Made by a program: the position numbers and the translations under genes. From Eubacterium maltosivorans (GTDB taxonomy: Bacteria; Bacillota; Clostridia; Eubacteriales; Eubacteriaceae), in contig NZ_CP029487.1 in assembly GCF_002441855.2 (NCBI RefSeq), positions 434,001-498,000 of the forward strand: a stretch of 64,000 bases of DNA, in the 5' to 3' direction. This document shows, one piece after another, positions 33,989-41,674 of this stretch (position 1 is the first letter of the stretch; each line of letters begins with the position of its first letter). The notes under the pieces were generated by a model. It searched no databases. It was not told where the DNA came from and saw only the letters and a list, made by a program, of their open reading frames with translations.

Positions 33989-34204
33989 TTGTCCACAAAT
34001 CGTTACGGTATCGGAGGAAGCCTGGTGAGGCGGAAAAGAGATTATGTGGTCACGGCAGAATGCCGTGTCCGGATAGGCTTTCACGCAAGGGATGCGGAGG
34101 ACGCGGAGGATCAGTTTAACGACTATCTGGCCGACCTGCAGGGCGCCCACCCCGAGGTGGTGCTTGATATACAGGATATCCGCGAGGATGACGCGCTGTT
34201 TTAA
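33989..34204 (+). CDS. Hypothetical small protein
   Basis: 71 aa from TTG 33989 with CAGGAGGT 6 bases upstream. Basic start (RKRDYVVTAECRVRIGFHARD) and acidic end (LDIQDIREDDALF). It lies 26 bases before the sigma-like gene and is probably translated from the same message. No family recognised. Confidence 0.6.
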   Translation: MSTNRYGIGGSLVRRKRDYVVTAECRVRIGFHARDAEDAEDQFNDYLADLQGAHPEVVLDIQDIREDDALF

Positions 34205-34230
34205 AAAGACAGCCCGAAAGGGGGAATTAC

Positions 34231-34821
34231 TTGAAGGATGACAAATACCGCGCCCTAAACGAATGGGTGCGCAAGGCCGGCGAGGGCGACCAGACCGCCA
34301 GAGAAATGCTGCTCATGAGCTTTAAGCCGCTGATTTTAACGCTCATCAACCAGTATGTGTATGATCCGGCAGACTACGAGGACGCATACCAGGACGCAGC
34401 CTGCGTTTTTCTGGAGGCAGTCCGGGATTTTGAGCTGGACGCCCAGGTTTATTTTCAGGTGTTTATCCGGTCAAGACTTACCAACTACTTTAAAAAACGG
34501 CGCGAGGGGCGGTTTGACCGATCCGTCACACCAGAGGAATCGTTGGACCAGGAGATAAAAAGCGAGGGCGGGGCCATTGCCCTTATCGAGCTGATTTTAG
34601 ATGAAAAAACCGATGTGGAGGCGCTCTGTCTTTACAAGGAGAAAAACAGACGGCTGATTCAGGCCTATGAAAAGCTGCCGCCGCGCCAAAAAGCCGCATT
34701 TCAACACTTTTTTCTGCAAAAGGGGACACTTGCCGAGCTGGCAAAGGCAGAGGGTGTGAGCCCCTCTGTGATGACCAGAGCGTGCCGGAGCGCCCTTAAA
34801 AAGCTTAGGCAGTTTGTATGA
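34231..34821 (+). CDS. Sigma-70-like RNA polymerase sigma factor
   Basis: 196 aa from TTG 34231 after AAAGGGGGA. Region 2 is seen in ALNEWVRKAGEGDQTAREMLLMSFKPLILTLINQYVYDPADYEDAYQDAACVFLEAVRDFEL; region 4 is LPPRQKAAFQHFFLQKGTLAELAKAEGVSPSVMTRACRSALKKL, a helix-turn-helix that would read a -35 box. No anti-sigma gene is adjacent. It may drive the small DUF1659 and DUF2922 genes downstream, or be a competence/phage-type regulator. It ends against repeat copy B. Confidence 0.8.
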   Translation: MKDDKYRALNEWVRKAGEGDQTAREMLLMSFKPLILTLINQYVYDPADYEDAYQDAACVFLEAVRDFELDAQVYFQVFIRSRLTNYFKKRREGRFDRSVTPEESLDQEIKSEGGAIALIELILDEKTDVEALCLYKEKNRRLIQAYEKLPPRQKAAFQHFFLQKGTLAELAKAEGVSPSVMTRACRSALKKLRQFV

Positions 34822-34977
34822 GTTGATAGTTGATGGTTGAGAGTTGAAAGTTGTCGTACGCTTTCGCCTGTGGCTCAAGCGATTAATAGCGGCCGCAGGC
34901 CGCGCCTGGTCAAATCTGCCAAAGGCTGATTTGTACCTGAACTTTCCACTATCCACTTTCAACTTTCCACTTAAAAA
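34822..34977 (+). repeat. Interspersed composite hairpin repeat, copy B
   Basis: Starts GAGTTGATAGTTGATGGTTG and ends CTTTCCACTATCCACTTTCAACTTTCCAC. The core carries TACGCTTTCGCCTGTGGCTC followed by AAGCGATTAATA, found in inverted orientation in copy D, plus a GCGGCCGCAGGCCGC palindrome and a CAAATCTGCC...GGCTGATTTG hairpin. It fills most of the 331-base gap before the DUF1659 gene; the remainder (34978-35152) has no recognised feature beyond that gene's AGGAGG site. Confidence 0.75.
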
Positions 34978-35152
34978 GCCTCTTTTTAACGCTCTGTCTC
35001 CTGATGTTAAAGGTTATCTGCACCCTGAAAGCTTAGTAAAAGCTTAATCTTTATTTTTTAAAAAGGAGGATGCTCTTTTTGTACCTCTAAAACGGATTGT
35101 ATAAGTGTAAGGCAAAACGCCAAACACAAAAAACAATTCAGGAGGTAAACAA

Positions 35153-35380
35153 ATGGCAACCATTGAAAAAAGTGTTGAATCCGTCGGCATGAAGATCACC
35201 GTGAACCACGGCGAAAGAGAAGGGAAAATCGTCAAATCCTCAAAGACCTACGGCGACGTTGATCCCGCGGTCACCGACGCCGCCTTTATGGGCACCGCCA
35301 AGGCCATCACCGGCATGCAGGAGCCCATCCGGGAAAAGCAGGTGAAGGTGACTGCGGAAGAATTAATCGAAGTGGCGTAA
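35153..35380 (+). CDS. DUF1659 family protein
   Basis: 75 aa. MATIEKSVESVGMKITVNHGE... with the ending ..KQVKVTAEELIEVA fits the DUF1659 pattern of small cytoplasmic proteins with unknown function, often encoded beside DUF2922 proteins as here. CAGGAGG lies 8 bases upstream. It is separated from its usual partner (35605) by repeat copy C and a palindrome. Confidence 0.7.
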   Translation: MATIEKSVESVGMKITVNHGEREGKIVKSSKTYGDVDPAVTDAAFMGTAKAITGMQEPIREKQVKVTAEELIEVA

Positions 35381-35398
35381 TGGGAAAATAGTGGCAAT

Positions 35399-35530
35399 TA
35401 GTGGGGTGGAAGGTTGAAGGTGGAAAGTGGAAAGTTCTGGTGCAAATCAGCTTTGCTGATTTGATTTAGATCAAATTCGCTATGCGAATTTGGCCCTTAA
35501 CCTTCCACCTTCAACTTTCAACCTTCCACT
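35399..35530 (+). repeat. Interspersed composite hairpin repeat, copy C
   Basis: Starts GGTGGAAGGTTGAAGGTGG and ends ACCTTCCACCTTCAACTTTC. Two internal hairpins: CAAATCAGC-TTT-GCTGATTTG and CAAATTCGC-TAT-GCGAATTTG. The end sequences are near complements, so the whole copy can fold into one long hairpin with two side arms. Confidence 0.8.
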
Positions 35531-35537
35531 AAAAAAG

Positions 35538-35565
35538 TAGGGCACGACGCCCCCGTCGTGCCGCA
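35538..35565. repeat. Dispersed GTAGGG-ACGACG palindrome
   Basis: GTAG-GGCACGACG-CCCC-CGTCGTGCC-GCA; matches 19891-19917 in outline with covarying arm bases. Confidence 0.75.
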
Positions 35566-35604
35566 GACAGGTACTAAAATTAAAAAACAGGAGGAAATTT
35601 TAAA

Positions 35605-35841
35605 ATGCCAACAACCAACAAAGATTTAACCATCCATTTTCAGCGAGCAGACGGGAAAGAGTTTAAGATCACCATTCCCGATTACAAGGAAGGCATCACC
35701 GATGCCGAAATCAAGGCAGGGGCCCAGGCCATTGTGGACCAGGGCGCCTTTCTGCCCGACGGCTTTGGGCTAATCAAGGTGACCGGAGCCGTGAAAGTCG
35801 ACACCACCAAAACCGACGTGGTCATCGAGGAAGCAGCATAA
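35605..35841 (+). CDS. DUF2922 family protein
   Basis: 78 aa. DLTIHFQRADGKEFKITIPDYKEGITDAEIKAGAQAIVDQGAFL is the DUF2922 core. The function is unknown; DUF1659 and DUF2922 proteins are commonly encoded as a pair in Firmicutes. AGGAGGAAA precedes the ATG, and a terminator follows at 35844. Confidence 0.75.
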   Translation: MPTTNKDLTIHFQRADGKEFKITIPDYKEGITDAEIKAGAQAIVDQGAFLPDGFGLIKVTGAVKVDTTKTDVVIEEAA

Positions 35842-35843
35842 GA

Positions 35844-35865
35844 AAGGGGCGAAAGCCCCTTTTTA
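35844..35865 (+). terminator. Terminator after the DUF2922 gene
   Basis: AAGGGGC-GAAA-GCCCCTT with a T-tract, 4 bases after the stop. Confidence 0.85.
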
Positions 35866-35920
35866 AAGTATTGATAAAGGAGATCAGTAAGAGATAAAGT
35901 GTTAAAAAGAGGAGTGTTTA

Positions 35921-36064
35921 GTTGAAGGTTGAAAGTGGATAGTGGAAAGTTTCGGTGCAAATCTGCCACAGTCAGATTTGATTGGGTGCGGCCTGCAGCT
36001 GCATATTAATCGCTTGAGCCACAGGCGAAAGCGTACGACAACCATCCACTATCCACGATCAACT
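35921..36064 (+). repeat. Interspersed composite hairpin repeat, copy D
   Basis: Starts AGTTGAAGGTTGAAAGTGG and ends ACCATCCACTATCCACGATCAAC. The core GATTAATCGCTTGAGCC-type stretch is the reverse complement of the one in copy B, so the cores are in opposite orientation between the same ends. It also holds a CAAATCTGCC...AGATTTG hairpin and CTGCAGCTGCA. Confidence 0.8.
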
Positions 36065-36132
36065 CAAAGAGCTTCAAGCAATCGCTTCGTATCATATGAA
36101 CACCTTTATCCAAACTCTAAAGGGAGGAAAAC

Positions 36133-36276
36133 ATGAAAAGAACGAAAAAAACAGTGATAATCGGGCTGATTGTGATTTGCGCGGTGGTCACAAAGCTGAC
36201 GTTAGATAACGATACTTTTGAAAACACTGGAAAATCAAGGTTTTTCGAGCGACGGACAAGCAGGGTATTGTACTAA
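36133..36276 (+). CDS. Short protein, probably truncated at the ICE boundary
   Basis: 47 aa from ATG 36133 after AGGGAGGAAA. Residues 1-25 form a basic start and one membrane helix (KKTVIIGLIVICAVVTKL), which fits a small membrane protein following the DUF2922 gene. From about codon 30 the reading enters sequence that in another frame is open as WKIKVFRATDKQGIVLKTEY..., i.e. mobile-element type DNA. The natural C-terminus is probably lost through insertion. Confidence 0.45.
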   Translation: MKRTKKTVIIGLIVICAVVTKLTLDNDTFENTGKSRFFERRTSRVLY

Positions 36277-36350
36277 AAACTGAATACGACGCAGAAGCGG
36301 CGTTTCTTACTCTCTACATGGGAGAACAGGAACGCCGCTTTTTTATGCCC

Positions 36351-36468
36351 TTTGTTACGCAGTAGGGGCAGAAAAAGCCTTGCTACAAGCGATTTTGCGG
36401 GCGCGTATCTGGCGCGGCAAGGGATTTATACCTTATCCCCCGAAACCGCGCTTCTACTGCGTAACAAA
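36351..36468. repeat. 15-bp perfect inverted repeat upstream of the rep gene
   Basis: TTTGTTACGCAGTAG (36351-36365) and CTACTGCGTAACAAA (36454-36468) are exact reverse complements 88 bases apart, ending 26 bases before the rep start codon. They could bound a regulatory stem-loop or bind a control protein. The open stretch before the left arm encodes ...EYDAEAAFLTLYMGEQERRFFMPFVTQ, the tail of an unidentified protein. Confidence 0.6.
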
Positions 36469-36493
36469 TCCACAGCAAAAGGAGTGATTTACT

Positions 36494-37477
36494 ATGGCAG
36501 TTTTCAGAGTGGAACGGAACAAGGGCTACACCGTAATGAGCAACCACCACCTACGCAACAAGGAGCTTTCCTTAAAGGCAAAAGGGCTGTTGTCGCAAAT
36601 GCTGTCACTCCCCGAAGATTGGGACTACACCTTGAAAGGCTTATCCCTTATCAACCGGGAGAAGATAGACGCTATCCGCGAAGCCATTAAGGAGCTTGAA
36701 CGCGCCGGGTATATCGTTCGGTCAAGGGAGCGCGACGAGAAAGGACGCTTGCGGGGCGCGGACTATGTGATATTCGAGCAGCCGCAGCCGCCTACGCCGG
36801 ATTTACCTACATTGGAAAATCCAACATTGGATAATCCAACGCAGGAAAAACCAACATTGGAAAAACCTACGTTGGAAAATCCAACGCAATTAAATAAAGA
36901 TATACAAAGAACTGACTTACCAAAAAAAGAAAAATCAAATACAGATTTATCAAGTACCCATTCCATTCCTATCCTTTCCCCTAACCCCTCTCCTTGCAGA
37001 GAAGCGGCTACGCCGCCGGAACGGAAAGGAACGGAAGCGGCAGCACAGAGCGCAGTTGATATATACCGGGAAATCATCAAGGACAATATCGACTACCACA
37101 TTCTCAAACAGGACATGAAGTTTGACGGGGACAGGCTGGACGAGATTGTAGACCTCATGCTTGAAACCGTATGCACCGCCAGAAAGCGGGTACGGATTGC
37201 GGGGGACGACTACCCGGCAGAGCTTGTGAAATCTAAGTTTATGAAACTGGACGGCGAGCATATCCGCTTTGTGCTTGACTGTATGCGGGAGAACACAACG
37301 AAAATCCGCAACATCAAGCAATATCTGAAAGCAGCCCTTTTCAACGCCCCGTCCACTATCGGCAATTATTACACTTCCCTTGTCGCCCATGACATGGCAA
37401 GCGGCGCACTGTCACCGAAGAAGCCGCAGTACGGCGACCCGGACTATTATTCATTCAAACCGGGCGAAAGCCTGTAA
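36494..37477 (+). CDS. Replication initiator-like protein (HTH, DUF6017)
   Basis: 327 aa, AAAGGAG upstream. An N-terminal winged helix (FRVERNKGYTVMSNHHLRNKELSLKAKGLLSQMLSLPEDWDYT) is the RepA/DnaD-like domain found at the left of these ICEs. The C-terminal DUF6017 domain includes DRLDEIVDLMLETVC and KFMKLDGEHIRFVLDCMREN. Between them (about residues 99-140) is a degenerate tandem repeat of LENPT units. It probably starts autonomous rolling or theta replication of the excised circle; a single-strand or oriT link is not proven here. Confidence 0.85.
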   Translation: MAVFRVERNKGYTVMSNHHLRNKELSLKAKGLLSQMLSLPEDWDYTLKGLSLINREKIDAIREAIKELERAGYIVRSRERDEKGRLRGADYVIFEQPQPPTPDLPTLENPTLDNPTQEKPTLEKPTLENPTQLNKDIQRTDLPKKEKSNTDLSSTHSIPILSPNPSPCREAATPPERKGTEAAAQSAVDIYREIIKDNIDYHILKQDMKFDGDRLDEIVDLMLETVCTARKRVRIAGDDYPAELVKSKFMKLDGEHIRFVLDCMRENTTKIRNIKQYLKAALFNAPSTIGNYYTSLVAHDMASGALSPKKPQYGDPDYYSFKPGESL

Positions 37478-37500
37478 AACAACAAAAGGAGGATTTTATT

Positions 37501-37722
37501 ATGGCACAGAAAATGACAGGAGCATTGGTATTTGACGAGCGCACCGACCGTTACGACATTCGCTTTGACTTAAACAGCTACTACGGGGGCTTGCATTGCG
37601 GTGAGTGCTTTGACGTATTCGTGCGGGGCAAGTGGAAGCCGACCCGGATTGAGTACGGCGACAACTGGTATCTTGTGGGTATCAGAGCCGAGGACTTGAA
37701 CGGGCTGCGGGTGCGTATCTGA
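37501..37722 (+). CDS. DUF5348 protein
   Basis: 73 aa. GALVFDERTDRYDIRFDLNSYYGGLHCGECFDVFVRGKWKPTRIEY...WYLVGI is the DUF5348 signature, a small protein of unknown function conserved in this position of Tn1549-type elements. AAAAGGAGG lies just before the ATG. Confidence 0.85.
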   Translation: MAQKMTGALVFDERTDRYDIRFDLNSYYGGLHCGECFDVFVRGKWKPTRIEYGDNWYLVGIRAEDLNGLRVRI

Positions 37723-37763
37723 CCGCCGCCCCATAAAGAAACGCGAAAGGAGGACGCGAGGAA

Positions 37764-38240
37764 TTGCAGGACGAAGTAAACGAAAAGACCATAGCCCTTT
37801 ACATCAAGACCGGGAAGCTGACCGCCCAGACGCTCCAAAAGGCAATGAAAGCCATACTGTCAAAGGGCAAAAAGCAGCTTGCAAAACCGCCACAGGGAAA
37901 GCAGAGCTTAAAGCAGCTTATGAAGCAGAACGCGGGCGTTTCCAACATTGAGATTACCGAGGGCAATATCAAAGCCTTTGAGAGTACGGCGAAAAAGTAC
38001 GGTATCGACTTTGCGCTGAAAAAGGACGCAACGGAAAGCCCGCCCCGCTATCTGGTTTTTTTCAAGGGGCGGGACGCGGACGTGCTGACCGCAGCCTTTA
38101 AGGAGTTTTCCGCAAAGAAGCTGACACAGGAGAAAAAGCCCTCTATCCGAAAGCTGCTCTCTACGCTCAAAGAAGCCGCACAGGGCAAGAACGCGGAACG
38201 GGCAAAGGTCAAGAACAAGGACAGGGAGGTATCGCTATGA
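37764..38240 (+). CDS. PcfB-family (DUF3801) conjugation accessory protein
   Basis: 158 aa from TTG 37764 with AAAGGAGG upstream. PcfB proteins act with the VirD4-like coupling protein PcfC in conjugation. Characteristic parts are KTIALYIKTGKLTAQTLQKAMKAIL and the ubiquitin-like ARE fold region YGIDFALKKDATESPPRYLVFFKGRDADVLTAAFKEFSAK. The stop overlaps the VirD4 start by 4 bases (ATGA). Confidence 0.9.
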   Translation: MQDEVNEKTIALYIKTGKLTAQTLQKAMKAILSKGKKQLAKPPQGKQSLKQLMKQNAGVSNIEITEGNIKAFESTAKKYGIDFALKKDATESPPRYLVFFKGRDADVLTAAFKEFSAKKLTQEKKPSIRKLLSTLKEAAQGKNAERAKVKNKDREVSL

Positions 38241-40045
38241 AGCCGGAAATCAAGAAGCTGCTTATCCTAAATCTCCCGTATCTGCTCTTTGTCTGGCTCT
38301 TTGATAAAGTGGGCGCGGCTGTCCGTCTATCCCCCGGCGCGGACGCAAGCGCAAAGCTGCTACATCTTGGGGACGGTTTTACCACCGCCTTTTCCAGTAT
38401 CGCGCCGAGCTTCCACCCGGCAGACTTACTTATCGGCATTGCGGGGGCGGTCATTGTCCGGCTGATTATCTACACCAAAGGCAAGAACGCGAAGAAATAC
38501 CGCCGCGGGACAGAATACGGTTCGGCGCGTTGGGGCGGGGCTGACGACATAAAGCCGTACACAGACCCGGTATTTGAGAACAATATCCCCTTAACGCAGA
38601 CGGAACGGCTCACCATGAACAGCCGCCCGAAGCAGCCGAAATACGCAAGAAACAAAAATATTCTTGTAATCGGCGGTTCCGGCAGCGGCAAGACCCGGTT
38701 CTTTGTGAAACCGTCGCTCATGCAATGTACGTCAAAGGATTTTCCAACGTCGTATATCGTCACTGACCCGAAAGGAACACTGATTTTGGAAACCGGGAAA
38801 ATGTTGCAGCGGTACAAATACCGTATCAAAGTGCTAAATACGATTAACTTCAAAAAATCCATGAAATACAATCCCTTTGCCTATCTGCGGAGCGAAAAGG
38901 ACATTTTGAAATTAGTCAATACCATTATCGCCAACACCAAAGGCGACGGGGAAAAATCCGGCGAGGATTTCTGGGTGAAAGCGGAAAAGCTCTACTACAC
39001 CGCACTAATCGGCTATATCTGGTATGAAGCCCCAGAGGACGAGAAGAACTTCACGACGCTGCTTGAAATGATAAATGCGTCGGAAGCCCGCGAGGACGAC
39101 GAGGATTTCCAGAACCCGGTTGACCTCATGTTTGAACGTCTGGAAGAAAAAGACCCGGAACATTTTGCAGTCAAGCAGTACAAAAAATACAAACTGGCGG
39201 CGGGCAAGACCGCAAAAAGCATACTTATCTCATGCGGCGCGAGGTTAGCCCCATTCGACATTAAGGAGCTGCGGGAGCTTATGGAAACCGACGAAATGGA
39301 GCTTGACACCATAGGTGACAGAAAGACCGCCCTTTTCGTGATTATCAGCGACACCGACGACACCTTTAACTTTGTCGTGAGTATTCTCTACACACAGCTA
39401 TTCAACCTCTTGTGCGACAAAGCAGATGATGAATACGGCGGGCGGCTTCCCGTCCATGTACGGTGCTTACTTGATGAATTTGCGAATATCGGGCAAATCC
39501 CCAAATTTGAGAAACTAATCGCAACCATACGGAGCCGGGAAATCTCCGCGTCAATCATCTTGCAGAGCCAGTCACAGCTAAAGGCAATCTACAAGGACAA
39601 CGCCGATACCATAGTCGGCAACTGCGACACCACGCTTTTCTTGGGCGGCAAGGAAAAAACCACGCTCAAAGAAATATCGGAGATTTTAGGCAAGGAAACG
39701 ATAGACAGCTTCAACACTTCCGAAACAAGGGGGCGGGAGCTTTCGCATGGGCTGAACTATCAGAAATTGGGAAAGCAGCTTATGACGGAAGATGAAATCG
39801 CAGTCATGGACGGAGGGAAATGTATCTTGCAGCTACGCGGGGTGCGCCCGTTCTTTTCGGACAAATTCGACATAACGAAACACCCGAAATACAAGTACCT
39901 ATCCGACGCAGACCCGAAGAACGCCTTTGACATGGAAAAGCACCTTAAACGCCGCCCCGCCATTGTCAAGCCCGACGAGGTTTTTGACTATTACGAGATT
40001 GACGCAGCAGACTTACAGGAGGACGCAGACCATGAGGAAACGTAG
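38237..40045 (+). CDS. VirD4-like type IV coupling ATPase (CD1115 family)
   Basis: 602 aa. Two membrane helices near the N-terminus (residues ~5-25 and ~58-78) are followed by Walker A VIGGSGSGKTRFFVKPS (about residue 143), Walker B VRCLLDEFANIGQIP and SREISASIILQSQSQLK. It couples the relaxosome to the type IV channel and pumps DNA. The C-terminal tail is acidic. The last 14 bases overlap the next small gene. Confidence 0.95.
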   Translation: MKPEIKKLLILNLPYLLFVWLFDKVGAAVRLSPGADASAKLLHLGDGFTTAFSSIAPSFHPADLLIGIAGAVIVRLIIYTKGKNAKKYRRGTEYGSARWGGADDIKPYTDPVFENNIPLTQTERLTMNSRPKQPKYARNKNILVIGGSGSGKTRFFVKPSLMQCTSKDFPTSYIVTDPKGTLILETGKMLQRYKYRIKVLNTINFKKSMKYNPFAYLRSEKDILKLVNTIIANTKGDGEKSGEDFWVKAEKLYYTALIGYIWYEAPEDEKNFTTLLEMINASEAREDDEDFQNPVDLMFERLEEKDPEHFAVKQYKKYKLAAGKTAKSILISCGARLAPFDIKELRELMETDEMELDTIGDRKTALFVIISDTDDTFNFVVSILYTQLFNLLCDKADDEYGGRLPVHVRCLLDEFANIGQIPKFEKLIATIRSREISASIILQSQSQLKAIYKDNADTIVGNCDTTLFLGGKEKTTLKEISEILGKETIDSFNTSETRGRELSHGLNYQKLGKQLMTEDEIAVMDGGKCILQLRGVRPFFSDKFDITKHPKYKYLSDADPKNAFDMEKHLKRRPAIVKPDEVFDYYEIDAADLQEDADHEET

Positions 40046-40202
40046 CGCAGAGGAAAAACAAAAGCAGCTTGAACGGTTTTTAATGAATGTTGCGGAAGCC
40101 GCCGACGCTGCATTATGGGAGTATTGGCGGGAAAAGGAAGCGGAACACCGCCGTTTTGCAACGGAGTATGTCACGCGCCGGGGGCTTATCCCTCAACAGT
40201 GA
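40032..40202 (+). CDS. Small conserved ICE protein
   Basis: 56 aa starting at ATG 40032 inside the end of virD4. It is highly charged (RKRSAEEKQKQLERFLMNVAEAADAALWEYWREKEAEHRRF) and probably a single long helix. It fits the short unnamed gene found after VirD4 in related elements. No function can be assigned. Confidence 0.65.
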   Translation: MRKRSAEEKQKQLERFLMNVAEAADAALWEYWREKEAEHRRFATEYVTRRGLIPQQ

Positions 40203-40619
40203 CAGCATGGCAGACCGCCGGGGAGGGGGGGACAGGGGAAGCTACACTTCCCCTACGCTGCCTTGCGGCAGCTACCCCTTTGTGAACTTGCGGGAAGCGA
40301 ACACCTTGCTATGCAAGCTATTCACTTCCCGCAAGTCTGAATAATACCCGTCCGGCAGCACAGCGGGACACCGAAAGGAGGAATCGAAGCAATCACATAT
40401 ATCAATATCGGCTACATGATACGCGCCCCTACTTTCCGGCGCAGCACACAGCGGCAGGAGCCGCACCCCCCTACAACTGAATACCGCCGCGCCGCAGAAC
40501 TTACGCAGCGCGGGGACAGCCGCCTTTACCAGAGGGCGGTTTTTTTATGCGGCGGCATACGCTGACCGCCTTTTGTCCGCTTGCCGGACAGCCGCAGACG
40601 CGGCAGAAAGGATTTATTT
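40203..40619 (+). other. Structured non-coding region between virD4 and maff2
   Basis: 417 bases without a sure gene. Hairpins in series: GGGGAAGCTACACTTCCCC (~40236), GCTGCC-TT-GCGGCAGC (~40257), and a nested stem CTTGCGGGAAG...CTTCCCGCAAG (40285-40337) enclosing CTTGC-TAT-GCAAG. Further on, an AAAGGAGG site and a terminator-like CCGCC...GGGCGG with seven T (~40520-40547). A 49-codon frame (40416-40565) runs through that terminator and is doubtful. The block CTACAACTGAATA followed by CCGCCGC near 40471 recurs at 45497. Confidence 0.5.
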
Positions 40620-40744
40620 ATGGCATTTTTCAATAGCGCAGTAGACGTTTTGCAGACCCTTGTTGTAGCACTTGGAGCCGGGCTTGGTATCTGGGGCGTT
40701 ATCAATCTCATGGAGGGCTACGGCAACGACAATCCGGGCGCGAA
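40620..40744 (+). pseudogene. maff2 gene, 5' part, split by insertion
   Basis: Codons 1-41 of a Maff2-family protein (MAFFNSAVDVLQTLVVALG...NDNPGA), a small hydrophobic protein that precedes the VirB6-like gene in CD1115-type transfer modules and is presumed to be a pilin-like or channel component. After GCG-AA the sequence changes to the mobilizable element and stops six codons later (40758-40760). The missing part, starting KSQGMKQLMAGGG, lies at 52090-52182. Confidence 0.9.
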
Positions 40745-40924
40745 TGCTCATGTACGGTAAGGAAGCAAGCAACCGAAAACAAGAGATAGACCGCCAGCAC
40801 TACACTATTCCGAACCAAAGACCAAAAGATAAGCATTGTGGGAAAATCTAAACTTTTGGATTTTCCTACAATGCCGACTACGGCGGAATCCCTCCCACTC
40901 CTTATATCTTTCTTTCCGTATACA

Positions 40925-40953
40925 TTGAATTTGTATTTAGTAAATGCTATAAT
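40925..40953 (+). promoter_or_regulatory. Promoter of the P-loop kinase gene
   Basis: TTGAAT, 17-base spacer, TATAAT, 69 bases before the start codon. Upstream (40836-40872) an imperfect hairpin ATTGTGGGAAAATC...GATTTTCCTACAAT could bind a regulator or terminate upstream reading. Confidence 0.75.
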
Positions 40954-41022
40954 GTCCCTATTCAAATTATAAATGTGTTGAATTAGTTACATGTACATAT
41001 TTTTTGTGCCGGAGGAAGTGAA

Positions 41023-41544
41023 ATGAAACAAAAAATTTATCTCATTACAGGCTTAATGGCTTCTGGAAAATCTACAGTTTCCGATTTACTGGCAAAATCA
41101 ATAGAAAAATGCGTCCATCTTCGTGGTGATGTGTTCCGAAAAATGATTATTTCAGGCAGAGAAAATATGTCAGCTACCCCATCAGCGGAAGCAGTCCGCC
41201 AGCTGTACCTTCGATACAAATTGACTGCTGATGCGGCAAGGTCATACTTTGACAACGGCTTTTCTGTAGTGATCCAAGATAACTACTACGGTGATGAATT
41301 AAACCGAATGATAAATTATCTGCATAAATACCCTGTTGAGGTTGTCGTTCTTTGTCCAGATGTGGAAACAATAAAAGAAAGGGAACGATACAGGGAGAAA
41401 ACAGGCTATTCCGGCTTTACGGTTGAAACCTTATACGATACATTTATGCAGACAACACCACGGATCGGCTTTTGGCTGGACAATTCCAATCAAACACCAC
41501 AGCAGACAGCAGAAACCATTCTGAACACCAGGAAGCCGGTATGA
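41023..41544 (+). CDS. P-loop kinase/phosphotransferase-like protein
   Basis: 173 aa. P-loop GLMASGKST at residues 10-18, then HLRGDVFRKMIISG and VVIQDNYYGDEL, and a lid-like KERERYREKTGY. The fold is that of small nucleotide-dependent kinases such as chloramphenicol phosphotransferase or gluconate kinase, but the substrate cannot be inferred. It has its own promoter and a GGAGGAAG site. Its placement directly upstream of tet(W) raises the possibility of a resistance role, which is unproven. Confidence 0.75.
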   Translation: MKQKIYLITGLMASGKSTVSDLLAKSIEKCVHLRGDVFRKMIISGRENMSATPSAEAVRQLYLRYKLTADAARSYFDNGFSVVIQDNYYGDELNRMINYLHKYPVEVVVLCPDVETIKERERYREKTGYSGFTVETLYDTFMQTTPRIGFWLDNSNQTPQQTAETILNTRKPV

Positions 41545-41583
41545 TTGTTACATATAAGGGGAAGAAAAATTTCTTTTAAGTAC

Positions 41584-41612
41584 TTGCTTTCCTAAAACTG
41601 ATGTGATATAAT
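41584..41612 (+). promoter_or_regulatory. tet(W) promoter
   Basis: TTGCTT, 17-base spacer, perfect TATAAT. The transcript begins about 290 bases before tet(W) and includes the leader peptide and two terminators. Confidence 0.8.
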
Positions 41613-41641
41613 AGCTTCATTCCAGAAAAGGAGTAAAAAAT

Positions 41642-41665
41642 ATGCGGCAAGGTATTCTTAAATAA
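41642..41665 (+). CDS. tet(W) leader peptide (7 codons)
   Basis: MRQGILK and a stop, with AAAAGGAG 8 bases upstream. The codons overlap GGCAAGGTATTCTTAAATA, which can pair with TTTAAGAATACTTTTGCC at 41739-41756. Ribosome progress over this peptide would decide between alternative RNA folds, the attenuation scheme proposed for tet(M)/tet(O)-type genes. Confidence 0.7.
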   Translation: MRQGILK

Positions 41666-41674
41666 AACTATAAT

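Noticed and set aside
34822-36064. CRISPR-like array
   Set aside because: The repeats are long composite hairpins with irregular spacing and genes between them, without constant repeats and unique spacers; no cas genes are present.
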